Assembly: GCA_013399015.1 (NCBI GenBank)
Contig: VWZX01002706.1
Coordinates: 1 to 64,000, forward strand
Length of the DNA stretch: 64,000 bases
Direction: 5' to 3'
Source of the DNA: Galbula dea
Taxonomy: Eukaryota; Chordata; Aves; Piciformes; Galbulidae
Position numbers and translations under genes: made by a program. A model generated the notes under the pieces. It had not been told where the DNA came from and made no database searches. It was given only the letters and a program-made list of their open reading frames with translations. Positions 36,213 to 50,000 of this stretch are shown in pieces (the stretch's first letter is position 1; each line of letters starts with the position of its first letter).

Positions 36213-39172
36213 AAAAGCCCATAAAAAGCTGAAGCAAGACCTTGTTTCTCTTTCAAATGACGATGGATTATTTTGCTTAGTCCCTCCACAGCAAACAGCA
36301 CAGCCAGCTCTGTCTCTTACACGTCATGAGGCTGGTGGTACACCCAGCAATTCTTCACCACATTGCCATTATCTTCACCTTACACTTAAGTCTACATCAC
36401 ATATAAATTCCCACATATTCTACATGAATCTGTATCAAGTTACAACTGATCAAGAGTAAAGCAGGCACCATAAATGAGCACAAAGAACTTTGTACAATTT
36501 ATCATGAATAAAGGTGACTTGGTGCCACCAAAACTGTACCAGACTGGACTTACAAAACACACTCTGGTTCCTACAACTAATTTCGTCAAACTGAGTTCTT
36601 TCACATCTTTCATAGAACACCACATGGTCATGGTCACAGTGCAAAAGCCATTAGCTCAAGCTATAATGCTTTTCCAATTTTCTTGGACATCAAAGTTAAC
36701 ACCACTAAACAACTGATTTTTATGTTCTTTTAAAGCAGCAGCAAATTAAGGCAGTATCTTAACCACCTATGTACTTCTTCAAGACTAACCTCAACATTCT
36801 TGCATTACAGTTCAAACTATCAGTAGTCTATGTGGAAGTAGGTAAAAGCTCAGAGAAGATAATTAAAAGCAATAAAATCAAAATAAGATATGTCTTAGAT
36901 TTTCCTATCTATGGCACCAACTCGTATTTTGAAGGCCAGCATTGTTTCATATTTACATATCTCTAATCTTGCATATGAACAGTAACAGCTCAACATATTT
37001 TATTTAGTCTGGTTTTGGTTTAGGAGAAGAGGCAGGAACAGAAAAATATAATCATGGAGATCCCTTAATATCAAAATGGCTTATCTTGCCACCCTGTTTA
37101 TAACTCTCAAGCTGTCCTTCTCATGGACAACCAGCATCTGCAGTTAGAGTGAGCCAGCCTGGCTCCAGGAAGCACTTTCTTCCAGGCTATAGAACAAATA
37201 AACACCCAAAGCAAATCTCCTGCTAAACAGCAGAGCAAGGAAGATTTCACTGGCAAAGGAGCTGGAGAGCACTCTCTACAGCTTTGGTGTCATGGGATCT
37301 GGGCAGAATTCGAGACAGCTAACACCGTGGGACAGCAAACCTGCAGAGCTGCAAGAGAAGAGCTCTGTCCCATGCCTAGATGCTGGGACAGAGGCTATTC
37401 CTTTGATCTCTGCTAGTCGATCCTAACTTAACCTTCAGCTGCCAAGTAGCTGATGCTGATGAGTCAGATGCTACACTAAGTAGGAAGGGTGAGAACAGGA
37501 AGGGATCAGGCTAGCTCATGATTAATTCGATTTTCAAACCACCCATCTCTGCATCCAACCAGAAGCAGCCTCAGACAAGTTACTGCCTGACTGAGACACA
37601 CCTTCTATTCCTTTCCTATATCTGATATTAACCCTGCCCATCAATTTATGGTGACAGAAGAAAGTGAGCCAAATCCCTACACTCCCAGCTGCCTGCTGGA
37701 GTGACTCAGTGGGCTCCTGTAAAGTGCATTTCTGAACAACCTGCCTACCTCATTGGGAGACAAAGAAACAAGTGACACCCTAGATACAACATGTGATTCT
37801 TCTGATGACCTGGTATAATACCTCTGTTCCATCAAGAAACTTTCAAATGCCACCTTTACAAGTTTCACTTGAGAAGATGCCCTGAGCATGAACCACACCA
37901 CAAGATACACCCTTCCTCAGAGACTGAGCAAAGGGAATCCCTTATTGAGTATATCCAAGGACCAAAGTACAGAGGTACAACAGCTAAAAAAAACCCCCAA
38001 ACCAAGAAACACCAAGCAGGTATGAACTGGCCTCTTAGAAGAGAAAGCACCCACACAACTGTTCAACCAGATATCACTTAGGGCAGGGAACAAGCACCAC
38101 TGCCCTGGAGAGCTGGACATTTTTCAGACCTATAACCAGATAATCTCTTTTATTGTTATACTGATGAACTCTCTTGAGAGAGGTGGTCCTGTCAGTAAAG
38201 ACAGGATAGTTTGCCACAAAAGGTAGCAGCTGGTGAAGTGATACTGCTATGGGCCTCAACTAACACTCAGTGAGGATCTTTGCAATGCTGAAGGCAAACA
38301 AACAGCAGTCACAGGGTGCAACTGCTGTTTTCTCTGATAACAAAGAAAGATGGTTTTCATTATGTGATGGCTTCAGAGGCTAATCCTCCTCCGAGATGCT
38401 CACTCACATCATTAAATAAAAATAGCAGTCTCCTAATAAAAGCCAGTATTTAGCCCTGAGAGACTTTTGAGAACTTGAAGGAATTTCTTGCCTATGCTGC
38501 TGCTCTTCCTGCTTCAGTTCCAATAACCCACATATGAGCATCCTGCTCCCTTTCCAACCCCTCCCACAGTCCCAGGCTAACAGAGGTATGCTGAGATTCA
38601 ATGAACTGTACATTTTAGGAATGAGAATGGACCAAGCTGTAACCTCTACAGTAGATGCTGCAATTAGCCAAGGGAGGCTGCTACTTTGTGAAATGGTAGT
38701 AGAGCTTTGGGAAACATCTCTCAGTGACTCTGAGCTGGAGTATTTTCATCCATAGAACTCAGGGGTTAACTGTTCAAATCCATCATTCTGTTTGCCAATA
38801 AAAATGACCATGTAGGACTTGACCCAAAAAAGAAATTCCCCTAGCCAGTCAGAGGAGGGGGAGAGAAAATGAGCCTGGATAAGACCTGGTTTTAATTAAA
38901 CACTGATGATCAAAGGAAGAGGAACTAGACTTCATTCCATGTAGAGCAGGTGACAGAAGCAACCTTCTGAAAAGGTCTTTGTTAACTCACATAATTAAGT
39001 TTTCCAAAATGCTACAAATCAAGATACATTTCAGGCTACAGCAGCGTATCTTTCAATTGTGGTCACTTAACTCAGTGCACTTTGCCAAAACACTTCCATG
39101 GGTTTATCCTCCAAACAACTGTTACAATGACAATTAATTGGGGTTTTTTTAAACAATGAAAAAGTATCTTAC

Positions 39173-39324
39173 CTTTGCAGGGTCATGTTCAAATTGCCTG
39201 TACATGCCTTGATCTTGTTTTGTGCTTCTAGATGAGTCATCCCATCCGTGCTTATCCCATCAATGGTGAGAACCACATCACCTATGCCCACATGTGCTTG
39301 GGCTGCCTTGCCACCATCATTAAG
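39173..39324 (-). CDS. PDLIM5: PDLIM5 exon: second half of the PDZ domain
   Basis: This 152-nt exon gives 50 codons plus the first two bases of an Arg codon. It starts L-N-D-G-G-K-A-A-Q-A and ends C-T-G-N-L-N-M-T-L-Q-(R). The residues GKAAQAHVGIGDVVLTIDG and THLEAQNKIK match the PDZ domain of PDLIM5 almost residue for residue, covering the beta-C to beta-F part, including the conserved GD-V-L-x-I-x-G turn and the alpha-B helix HLEAQNKIK. The acceptor is TGATGTTTCAG and the donor AAAG/GTAAGA. Human PDLIM5 differs at a few sites (for example ANVRIGD for AHVGIGD). The carboxylate-binding loop (PWGFRL in the family) lies in the preceding exon, outside the window. The domain binds alpha-actinin-type C-termini in the family. 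Confidence 0.95.
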
Positions 39325-42300
39325 CTGAAACATCACAAGAATGGTCAGTTAGAAACTCAGATGATTTATGTTTATATTCTCTGAACAGAGGGCTACAATG
39401 TCTTATTCACAGTGTTATTTCAAAAAGTTTTTTAAAATATGTATCTTTTCACCTTTGTGTGCATGTCCCTGTGAAAGTTCTGCACTCTCTCTCTGGTGAA
39501 GCAATATTTATAGGTCCTTATTTCACTTGAATGACAGGGGAAGTACTGCACACACTACTGCCTATTTTTCAGAAACCACATTCCACTTCAGCTTTACTGG
39601 CTGGAAGCTGTGCACATTCACCAGGAGACACAAGCAGTGACAGGCACATAGTTTCCTGAATGTCAAGTTCCAGCCTCTTCTCTCTTCATATATGACTTTT
39701 TTTCCCTTCACAAGAAGGGAAAGGAAGGCTGTAAATGAGCTGTTTTCATTCTAGATTTTCCAACCAAACAATCTCTTCAAAGTTTATGTATTTCTCAATG
39801 GCTGGATGCGTGTGGAAGACCTCATTAACACTGAATCTGGCTTTTCCCCAGCTGCAACTACTAGAAAGTCAAAAGTTCAACATCACAGACAGGCTGGTTA
39901 AAGGACTTTGTTTTGCCTTTGTCTCAGTGGGTTTATAGCCCCCAGTGACCCACACTATATTCAGAGCAAAATAAGAACGGTCTCTTGAGCAGCCTGCTTC
40001 TTTGATCAAGGTCTCTGCTGAAGCTGAGCTCAACTGCCTTTGGTCCACTTGAATAAAAGCCTTGCAACAAAAAGCTTTGTAAAGTTCACATTTATTGACC
40101 CCAATTGAACAATAAATTAATCTTTTCATCTAATTCCACTGGCTTCATTCCCAAGAATTGAAATAAAGCAACACATGCACAGATTTATATCACTGGTCCT
40201 CATTCTGCTAATCATTTTATAGCTGGCTACAAAGAGCAGTCCTGGATGGTGCAAATTCCCTCTTTGTTTTCAAATGTATTTCCCGTCTTAGAGCAGACAA
40301 GTTGTACCTGCTTGTGCTGTGCATACAAAGCCTCACAACTCTTTCTTTTGCCTGCAAACAGAAGCCTTTTCCTTGAAGGAATTGATACATTTTCAGGGAA
40401 GTGCTGCAAAAACCAGAATTACTTCATCTTTGTTTGCAAAAGTGGAGTCATCTCGGGCCTTAATTGCACTCTAGCAAGTGACTTTCTCAAAAGGAAGGCA
40501 GAATGCAAGCTGTTAACTGTTGGTTTTTAACTGCCTCTGTTTTAGTTCATTCAGTAGGAAACAAGAAGTTTTGGTTCCTTGGGATTCATTTTAACAATGA
40601 CCAACCACAAAGTACATCCACCAGTCTCCACAATGTTCAGTTCTCTAACAGGAGTGAAGCTAGGTCTTGAAAACTGCAAAGGGATAGTAATACATGAATC
40701 CAGACTTTGCATTTGTGTATGAACAGTCACTTGCCGGTAGACCTGTGGAAAGTGTCCCATGAGCCTATGTGAAATGGTTAAGGCTTTCCTAAAATTTCAG
40801 AGACTATAACACATGACAGCTGTGACACGTGTAGTGGATGGCATCTAAGGACAAATACTTTAACTGAGGAACAAGTATGGCCTAATGCTGAAGGGCAAAC
40901 ACAAATTCAATACTCCAAAAATGGATCATTTGAAAAACATACAGACAGAAAGCAGGAAAGTTCGCATCCAGCTGGCATTTTTCAATATCAATCTGTGTCC
41001 AACAGAAAGATGCAGTGGCAACCTTCAGCAACTAAAGACAATAGCCAAAAATTCAAACAAAACCAGAAAAATCCTTCCATTTGGTGTTAAACCTATGCTA
41101 ACAAATACATTATTCTGGTGAAAGGGGAGGCCTGAGATAGAGGAAGACTTGGCATCTCTGCAGATTCACATTAGCAGCCAGTCCTTCAGCATTATGAGTC
41201 AATATAGCAATTTTACCCAGAGATCAAACTGAAGGGTGTGAACAAGGGAAAGTTAGCAGAACAAGTCCCACACAAGGATGAAAAGTAGAAAACAAAAGGA
41301 AAAATGAGATGCACTGATTCCAGAAAGCCTTCTTGACCAACTAAATCCCCAAGATTTGCAACTTGTATAGTGCATCCTTTTACAAAAGGCTACAACACCA
41401 CAGCCAAAAGTCCTCCAACTTGATGTTCATACTTAAATTCTGAGCTAAGAGACACAGTTACTATAAAACACAGATCAGGGAACCCCACAAGCATATAGAA
41501 AGCTATGACCAACATAGCTATTTATAGGGAAGTTCCTCAAACCTTTGGGTGAGGGGTGGAACCTGCCATAAACAGATCCCTAAAGCGATACATTACGGCA
41601 TGCTGACATTTGTCAGCAAGGTCTGGAAAAGGGAAAGGAATGTATGGGCACTAAAAGCTAAAGGTCAAAGGGATCACTGTGCTTTGTGATTGGCCTCCCT
41701 AAGTGAATCAAATCTAGCTTTCTCTGAACTTAGGCAAATGCACGTGATGCTGACATGTTGTAATTGTGATTAAAAAAGAAAATGGCAACCTACACACAGT
41801 CACCAGTTAGACTTTAAAAGAAGGCTTCAGGGTGACTATTCTCATGAAGGTGGGGAGCCTTACCATCCACAGAAGTGCAACCCCCCCCAATTAATAAATT
41901 TAAAACACTTTTTGTTTGATTCTGTTTTTTGTTTGACAAGCCACAACTCATCACCTGACTTTCAAGAGGTCACCCTTAAACTGTTGCCTACTGGGGATGA
42001 AACTCTTTGCAAGCACACATAGGAGACAGTTGTAAAGTTGTTTCAGCAAAATGCCATGCTGAAAATCTCTTAAAAATACGGGTAGAAAGTGAACCCTGGA
42101 GATAATGAAAAAAGGAGATGGGTCCTGAGAAGTGTGATGAGCCACTGACCACATCCCCAAGACTTGCTGTGTAGGCAAGGAACTGAATCTGCCTTATAGG
42201 TGAGGCTGTTGCAGACGCATCTGACTGAACAAACTACTGGACAAGACTGTGTAGAACTCAGAAGGGTGCCAGAGCAGTAATCTCCTTATTGAGATACACT

Positions 42301-43831
42301 GATAAGACTTCCAAGTAACACCTACTGATTTTGGATGAGACCTGACTAACCAAGACAGGTGAACTTGATACTTCTAGGAAATCTCAGCCAGAGCACGAGT
42401 CTTCTCTGAGAGCACTGGCCAGCATCCTTGGCTTGTGAAGTGCCCAGAACGAGGTGGGACTGAGGCTACCAGGGCAGAGTTTTACCACATATAATCACAA
42501 GAATGGGTATAGGAAAATACACAAATATCTACATTCAACACAGTAGGAGGAATTAGAACTTCTGAAATAATTAAGGATCTTTTCTGGACTGTAGACCTAT
42601 TTAAACTACAAGAGCCTCAATTTTGACTCTTCTTAGGCTCTGTAACTGTTCATTACCATTACAAACAACAAATTCATACACCTACTGGGGATTACATATG
42701 CAAAACTGTGTGCATATTTGAATCACAATGGAAACTGACTCCATTTATTTCACTTTTCACCACTTAGCTTTTGAAAAATCCAGCAGTTGCAGAAGATATA
42801 AAAAAGATGTAGGTGCTAATAAATAGGAAATTTAAAAATACTATTTATAAATAGTTGCTGGTTTTGTAATATGGGTGGTTTTTGGTCTGTATTTTGTTCT
42901 GAAAATTAAGCAAATTTAATATTAGATTAGTAGAATTCCAGTCACTGGTGAACTACAGCATTACCTGTGAAATGCCAAGACTAGTAAACTGATGGGTAAA
43001 AGAAAAAAAACACACACACCTAATTCTTAATTCTTAGTAGGAAAAAAGCATATCCTTAAAATAGACTTCTGTTGAATGTACACAAGCAAACAAATGGAAT
43101 CAATGCAACAAAACATATGTGCAGAAGAGCAAAGCAATTGAATTATAGAACTGGCTACTTATCATTCAAATTGACTTCTAAGCAGCACAAACAGTCTTCA
43201 AATCTTTGATGGATCTGTTTTAATTCTGTATCTACACTATAAAGCAAGTTTGTAAAATCAAGCATGAGTTATAGCTTAAAAAATTGTTACACAGCAGACT
43301 TGAAAGCTACAAGACTGCCAAACCAGAAATGTTTCCTCCTCCACAGTCCATCTCTCTGTTCTCTGGGAAGCTCATTTGGAGGGAGAGGGGGAGGCAAGCA
43401 AAAGAGACATTTCACCATCAGGCACCTGCTGAGGTCAATCACTCCCACAACCCCCAACAGCAAACCACTTCTCAGCCCCTCAGCAGCAATCAGCTTCATG
43501 GCTGAAAGCCAGAAAACAGCCTATGCCATCCAGAGATGCTCAGGACACTTTCTAATAAACATAAATAAAACCTACCCATCTAATATTAGATTTCACCTTT
43601 GTTTGACCAAAAAAAGAAAAAAAATGTTGAGATATTTTGAATGGAGATAAAACAAAAGTAAAGCAGTTCTTAATCTAGGGTGAACTTCAAAAGCAACAGT
43701 ATAAAAAGTAATCTTAGCACAGTTCCATACCTCAGGTTTTTAAAAGCCAACAGTCCAGAACCTGAAACATACTGGAATATGACTAGTTTTTTGAGATAAA
43801 TTTCAGCCAGTTTTGGTTTGCAGTAACAAAT

Positions 43832-43844
43832 ACACACACACACA
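43832..43844. repeat. Short (AC)n microsatellite
   Basis: This is an ACACACACACACA run followed by an A run. Confidence 0.85.
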
Positions 43845-46800
43845 AAAAAATGGCAAGCAAAATAGCTTATTTTTACTTTTACCCTCAAGCTTTAATGAGG
43901 TATTTTGAAAAGGCCTTTCTAGGAACATTGCATGTTTGCTTGTACATGTGCATCTCTCTCTCTCTGAATCAAAGGAATTTGCAGCTTAATTTCTAACTAA
44001 CAGAACCATCTATCTTTCCTCACATGATTAAGGGGAAAACTTGATAAGCATCACTTCTTTGAACTGTTGTTTTTTAGCTTTTATGCAGTAGTAAGTGAAA
44101 TACTTAAATCAGGCAAAGGTCTATTTGACCATAGATGGAAGCTGCTTTTTCTCTTTTCTCCACTGCCTGCCTTGAAACAATCCTAGCTGCAACCAGTGAT
44201 AGTGCATCACAACCACTTTCCCAAAGAAACTATTGCATAGTCTGACAGTAAATAATGTTCCTCTCACCACACAAACATCCTTCAACATTATCTGCAAGTC
44301 TCTCTCAGAAGATAACCCATTGCTCCCAATTTAAAACTCCCTAGGCTAACATCCCTCCAGCTCCATTTTTATCCCTCCGGCATTTCTCATATGCAGTTGG
44401 CTACAGCAATTCAGTTTACAGACATGCAGAATCAAAGCATAAATCAAGCAGACAACGATCTTTTTGTCATTATCACTCTTGCTTCTCTTTCAGTCTACAT
44501 CTTTCCTTATAATAAACTATTTAAAATGAGAAAAAAAACAACAACAAAACCCACAACACACCCATATACAGAAAGAACATTACAAGAGAAGTCTGCAGAA
44601 TCACAAAATCAACAACCAGGCAACCTCTCTTATCTCATAACACTCTGCCTTTTCACGCAGACATTCAAACCACAGGGCCTTTATCTCCCTGCTATAATAC
44701 ACTTAATGCTCATACTTACACTCCTGTTACTACCTTGTTTATCCCTAGCTTCATCTCACCTGACCCAAAACACAAGGGGAAGACATACTTATGCGCGTTT
44801 GTGGCACTGGCTCCTGATGGGTGGCTCCAGCACCACACAACCTTGCAGGGTTGGCAGCTCAGCCTGCTCAGGTCTGACACCTGAACATCACCAGCACAAA
44901 ACGGGTATTGCTGTGCTCCAGTGTGCCTTACCTAGTGGGGCAGGTCATCAAAGCCCTTTTTCACCTCATTCCCTGCTGGGAAGAAAGCAAAACCAACCTA
45001 CACTCCAGACTCCTGACAAGTCTGGGACATTTAGAGTCTAGCTTACCACTTTTGCATGAAAAAAGGCAGCCATAGGAGCACCTACACTTTGTGGCAAATA
45101 AGCTTCCTCTGCACTCAATGGAAACCAAGAGCTGTATCATATTGCTCACAGCCTTTACTACACCAATGTTATTCACATAGCCAACAGATTAGCCAGTCAG
45201 CCTTGTTACTTGCTTCCAAATCAAGAATGTACACACCAGTTTTAAAGTCCAGATCAAATTTATACAGCCTAGTTGTAAGAACCCTAGTGCAGGGTTTGCA
45301 GTGGAAAGAGGTGACACAACCAGCTATAAAAAGGGCTATGAGGCAGTACTGCAAATAAGCTAAAGGTTTTCCCCAAACCAAGCAGGGATCAAAATTAGCT
45401 TAGGTCCAAAAAATCCTTTTGATTACCAGAGTATTTTGCTACCTAGCACTGCCAGGAAACCCTGTCCTCATCTCACTCCAAAGAAGCTATACTCCTGCTT
45501 GCTCCTTTATTTTTTCATTTCCCTCCTTTTTTTCCCCCCATGTGAAGGTGCATCCAGACTTGTTTATAAAGCTGTAACCTAAAGCATACGCAGTACACCA
45601 ATAACCATTAAAGATAACGTGTAACAAATGAAAGTAGAAGGCAAAGTACCAAACTTCTTGGTCTGGCTGTTGGCTCCAACAGCAGACACCACCCCAGTCC
45701 CAGTGAAAGGGCCACCTATGCCTCTTAGCCTGTCCTCCCAGGTCCTCCAGCTTTGCTTCATCCCTTTCCCTCCACAGACAGCAGCTACCTTACTATGGTG
45801 CAGCAGTGGTTTGGCTGAAGCAGACCCACACAAGCCCTTCAACTCATCGTACCCACAGGAAAAGGCTTGGGTGAGCCCACAGGCATTCAGTCACTTGGCC
45901 AGCAAAGAACCCACAAAATCATGTCTCACATTTCATTCTCATTTCTGTTACTTATCCTCAGCAGGAACCCTGACAACATCATATATTGTAATGTGATTGA
46001 GCTGTCAATCCCTGCAGTCACATGTTCAGAAATTACATCAGACAAAAAACTAACACAAAGTTGGAGTTGTTCTTCCATGCAAGCATGGCTGAACATGCCA
46101 GGGGACTCATCTTTTAGGAAAAAGACAAATGGTTTCAACCTTCTTTTAAAATTTTTCTCTTGATATATTTCAACTTTTAATATTTATCCAATGCTATTCA
46201 CAAAAATAAATTAACTTGCTCTTGTACTTCACAGGAGCTGTTGCATCCACACACCACTCACTCTATCCATCCTTGCAAGCACCAAATATGGAGCTACACA
46301 CCTACAGAAGAGCACAGGAGGCTGTTAGCTGCTAAGAACAGAAAAGGCACCATGTAGCATAAATTACTCTTACACACAATTGGGTTGATGCAGAAAAGGA
46401 TCAAAAAATACAAATTAGGTTTACAAAACAGGGTAACTCCACAATGCATAGGCCTTTTGGATATGTGCTCTTTTATTTTTCCACCAGCTAACACTAAATA
46501 GATCAACATTTAGTTGAGTGGGAGTGAAGCAGGAGCAGCAGCCCTCAGGTTCCGGCACTTTCCCCAGAACAGGCTGCTAATAAGCAGGAACAGTTTCCAC
46601 ATGCCAGTGCCAGAGGGGTTATTAGCTGGTGCCGTCTCTCACTTGTCATGGCTTGACTGATCATGGTTTCCTTGCAGCTCTGCTCTTCCATAAGCAGGTT
46701 GCACCTTTGCTACCTCCTCTCCCTCTTCCCTTATGACAGCCCAGCTGCTGCAGGATGTAAGGAAGCAGAAATGACTTCAAAGAGTGCCTTCAGCTTTTAT

Positions 46801-46981
46801 TTTTAACATAAGACCAGTGCCACCTCATTACTGCAAGCTCAGTGGCAGTTATTAGGAAAGGACAATCCCTGCTTTTGAACTTATCAGTGTGAAAGGGAAG
46901 CAGTTAACAATACATACAGCAATAAGTTCTTATACAATGAATGTATTTTACATGCTTTTCAGGTGCTGACAAACATATAAA

Positions 46982-47003
46982 ACGTGGAAACCACGTGGAA
47001 ACC
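46982..47003. repeat. 11-bp tandem duplication
   Basis: ACGTGGAAACC occurs twice in direct succession. It is a small local duplication. Confidence 0.9.
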
Positions 47004-50000
47004 ACCAGAACTAAAAGGATTATTAAAATGAGTCAAAATTCACACTTACCTCACAGGAGGAATTAAAAAACCCAAAAACACTACTCTATGCAAGTGTAGC
47101 TCCATTGCCATCTAACAAGACTAAACATCTGGTCTTGCTTGCCAAAGCCACTTGAAGCATTGACGTGAACAAAGAGGTGAAAATACTGTCAACTGAGATG
47201 GCATGGGCAATGCTTCCTAAAGAGCAAAAGACAACTAATGTTCTGATTTGGAGACAAAATGATGTTGCAAAGTCAAAAAATAGGTCATCAAAAAGGACTG
47301 TGGCAAAAAATTCGGACACTGTGGCTAAAATTGTATCTGCAAGAACAACAACATGGGCAAATGAAAGATATATACATACACACATACATGTTTTCCAAAT
47401 ACTTAAGTGATGGAAAATTATTCACAGTCAAGTGCCAGAATGTCTGCAGATATTTAAGACCCTAAATTAGTAGCTTTCACTAAGCCTTCTCTCAAGGAGC
47501 TCAGTTGTGTTCTCATGCTGCTGGTGTGCCTTAGAGTCCTATTTATTTTAACTTGCTGTCTTCTCTCTGAAGGGTAGTCTTCTTTCAGAGAGTTTACAGA
47601 ACTAACCCAGATTTCTCCCTGGGAGACTATATGCCAGTTGGTAAAAATTACTGCCTACTTAATTTCTCAGAGAGACATAAAGAGGAAATGGAATGAAATT
47701 GTAGCTAGAAACACAACATAAATTTTATATGGCTGCTTCAGCTTTTGAGAGCTGCAAGGCTGTAGAGTCTCTCCTCCAGTTGTGGGGTTGCTTTTTTTTG
47801 GATGGCCAAGACAAATTAACTTCACAACCAAAGCTTGAGATTACTTGGGACTGCTGACTAGGCATCGCCTTCAAAGCCACAGAAGTTTCAAGTGCCTGTC
47901 TCATTTGAATAAACACTTTGGAAAGTTACTGGGACCTCCTCAACAAACTCAAAACAAAGCAACTAACTAGTTTTCTCTAACAGAGCTCAAGTGTGAAGTG
48001 GCAAAAGAGGCTGAGCTTAGCTTCTTCCAAAGAAATTCATTCCATCCTGTCAATGTGTCTGCAGAACACACAATAGTCTACTTCCTCCCTTCCCAAAAGG
48101 GATTATTTTTACTCATTTACAGCTGATAAAACCAGTTCAACTAACTGAATATCCATCTCCTTAATAAACTTAGTAGACCAATATCTGTCATCCTGTTTTC
48201 ATAAGGTTCTCATGGTCTATGATTTAGTCCCTCTCAATGGGATATACCTTTCCTGCATCAGAGACCTACTCCAGATCAATCAAAGCACAGTTCTATAGGT
48301 ACATGCCCCGATTTAACACAATGGAGAGAACTCCTCAGGATTAGTTCAACACAGACTTTCAGCACAAAGAACCAAGACAGAAATAGGAGACATTAGTAAA
48401 TCCTAGTGGATATCTTGCCTTTTATACCTCAAGGGAATATTATAGCAGACATTTATTTTAAGACAGACACTAATTGGCTAAACCCCAAAGTATAAAATAC
48501 TGCAGAAAGAAGACCAATAAAAAATCCTTAGAAAACAAGAAACACATTTTAAAGGAGTTGCACATTGTTTAATAAATTCATACCAGCTGTTTGTAGCTAA
48601 AACAAAAATCTTTATCACAAGCTCATGAGGACATACAATTTCAAATTTAATTTTTTATTTTGAAAATACATATCTATACACACACCCACACCACACCATT
48701 TTAGTTTACTTGAGTTTAAACATCACTTTTACATTATTTGCTTACACAGTTCCAGGTGTGGGGTGTTTAGATATGTACTTCCATATGTATGAAACACTGG
48801 CTATATTATTACAGATGGTGTTATACACATATATTCTTTAAGTAAATATTTAGGTATAAATATTTGTTTTATACACATAAACAAAAAGGCATTTGTCCTC
48901 TCTGCTGGGAACCCGTGTGAGAAGACCATGTGAAGATTATAAGCATTTTGGGGGTTTTTAGGCAGCACATGACAAAAACCAGTTATCCAGAGAGAATAGG
49001 AAGCTATCGAGGACAAATACTGTGACTGCAAAACAAAGACCTTCATTTAAGGTAAATTCTCCTTACCATTCATTTGCCAAATGCACTGCAGACGTTTAAG
49101 ACTGACTCTTGAATGCCTCCAAAGCTATTCAAGAACAAAAGCCTGAGCATCACACAAGCAGGAGGCTTTTGATAAACATGATAACAGAGCCTCATTTGAT
49201 GCCTGCTCAATTCATGCAATTTAGTTTAAAGCAGGTGACTTCAGTTCTTTTCACAGAGTAACCAACAACAGCAAACACTTTTACTTCAGGAAGACTCATG
49301 CTAGATTTCAATTAATTTCTAGAAGTAGATGCATTACTTCTGGAACTGCTGGGAATAAAACTGGAATGGTTTCTATAAATAAGTACATAAACTAGTATTT
49401 AAATTGGTTCTTTTTCAGCTTGCTTCTGCCTGAAACATGCATCAGCTATGCAAATGAAGAGCAAAAGTTTCTGGCCCTTATAATAATGTCCTTTTTGACC
49501 TCTTGTTGACAGCCAAGATGATTTGATCCTTCTGTCTTCCTGAATGCTACTGAATTTTGTACACCTCAGGTTTGTGTAGGCCACTTATAAGCAAGGCTCT
49601 GGTAAAAGCTGAGTGCCTGAGTGATTTTGTACCCTTCAGCAGAAGAAGAGATGGGAAAGATATTCTCAATTTAAAACCAATCAAACAAAACCAACCCACA
49701 CCACCAAAGGTGACAGTATTATTTCAGTCCTGTTTCATGCAAAATCCCCAAACAAACTCCAAACATCACCAGGCAGGAAAAAATGCATTATTCAAAGGCC
49801 ATAACAGAATCAGGCTGGCCACCAGAAACAGAAGACACAAGACCACCATTCAAGGTGCACTTTGCCAATCTCCAAACAGCAATAGCACCCCCAGTCCTGC
49901 TTTTGTAGGTGGAAAACGGGAATAATCACATGCATGGAAGCAGAAAGGGAGATTTAATGTGCAGCCAAGTGACCTTTGGCAAGCAATGTCCTCATGTCAT

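Larger units (their letters stand above)
30493..39172 (-). other. PDLIM5: PDLIM5 large intron, upstream part
   Basis: No exon is recognised. It contains a 15-base T run followed by one undetermined base (30751), two A/C-rich tracts (34418-34540 and 35183-35237) and a short CA microsatellite (36198-36212). A GC-richer stretch at 31.3-32.0 kb has no recognisable identity. Confidence 0.7.

Noticed and set aside
44597..44626. AGAATCACAAAATCAACAAC-like sequence resembling an inverted CR1 3' end
   Set aside because: Similarity fades after about 25 bp and the following sequence is not CR1; too short to call.
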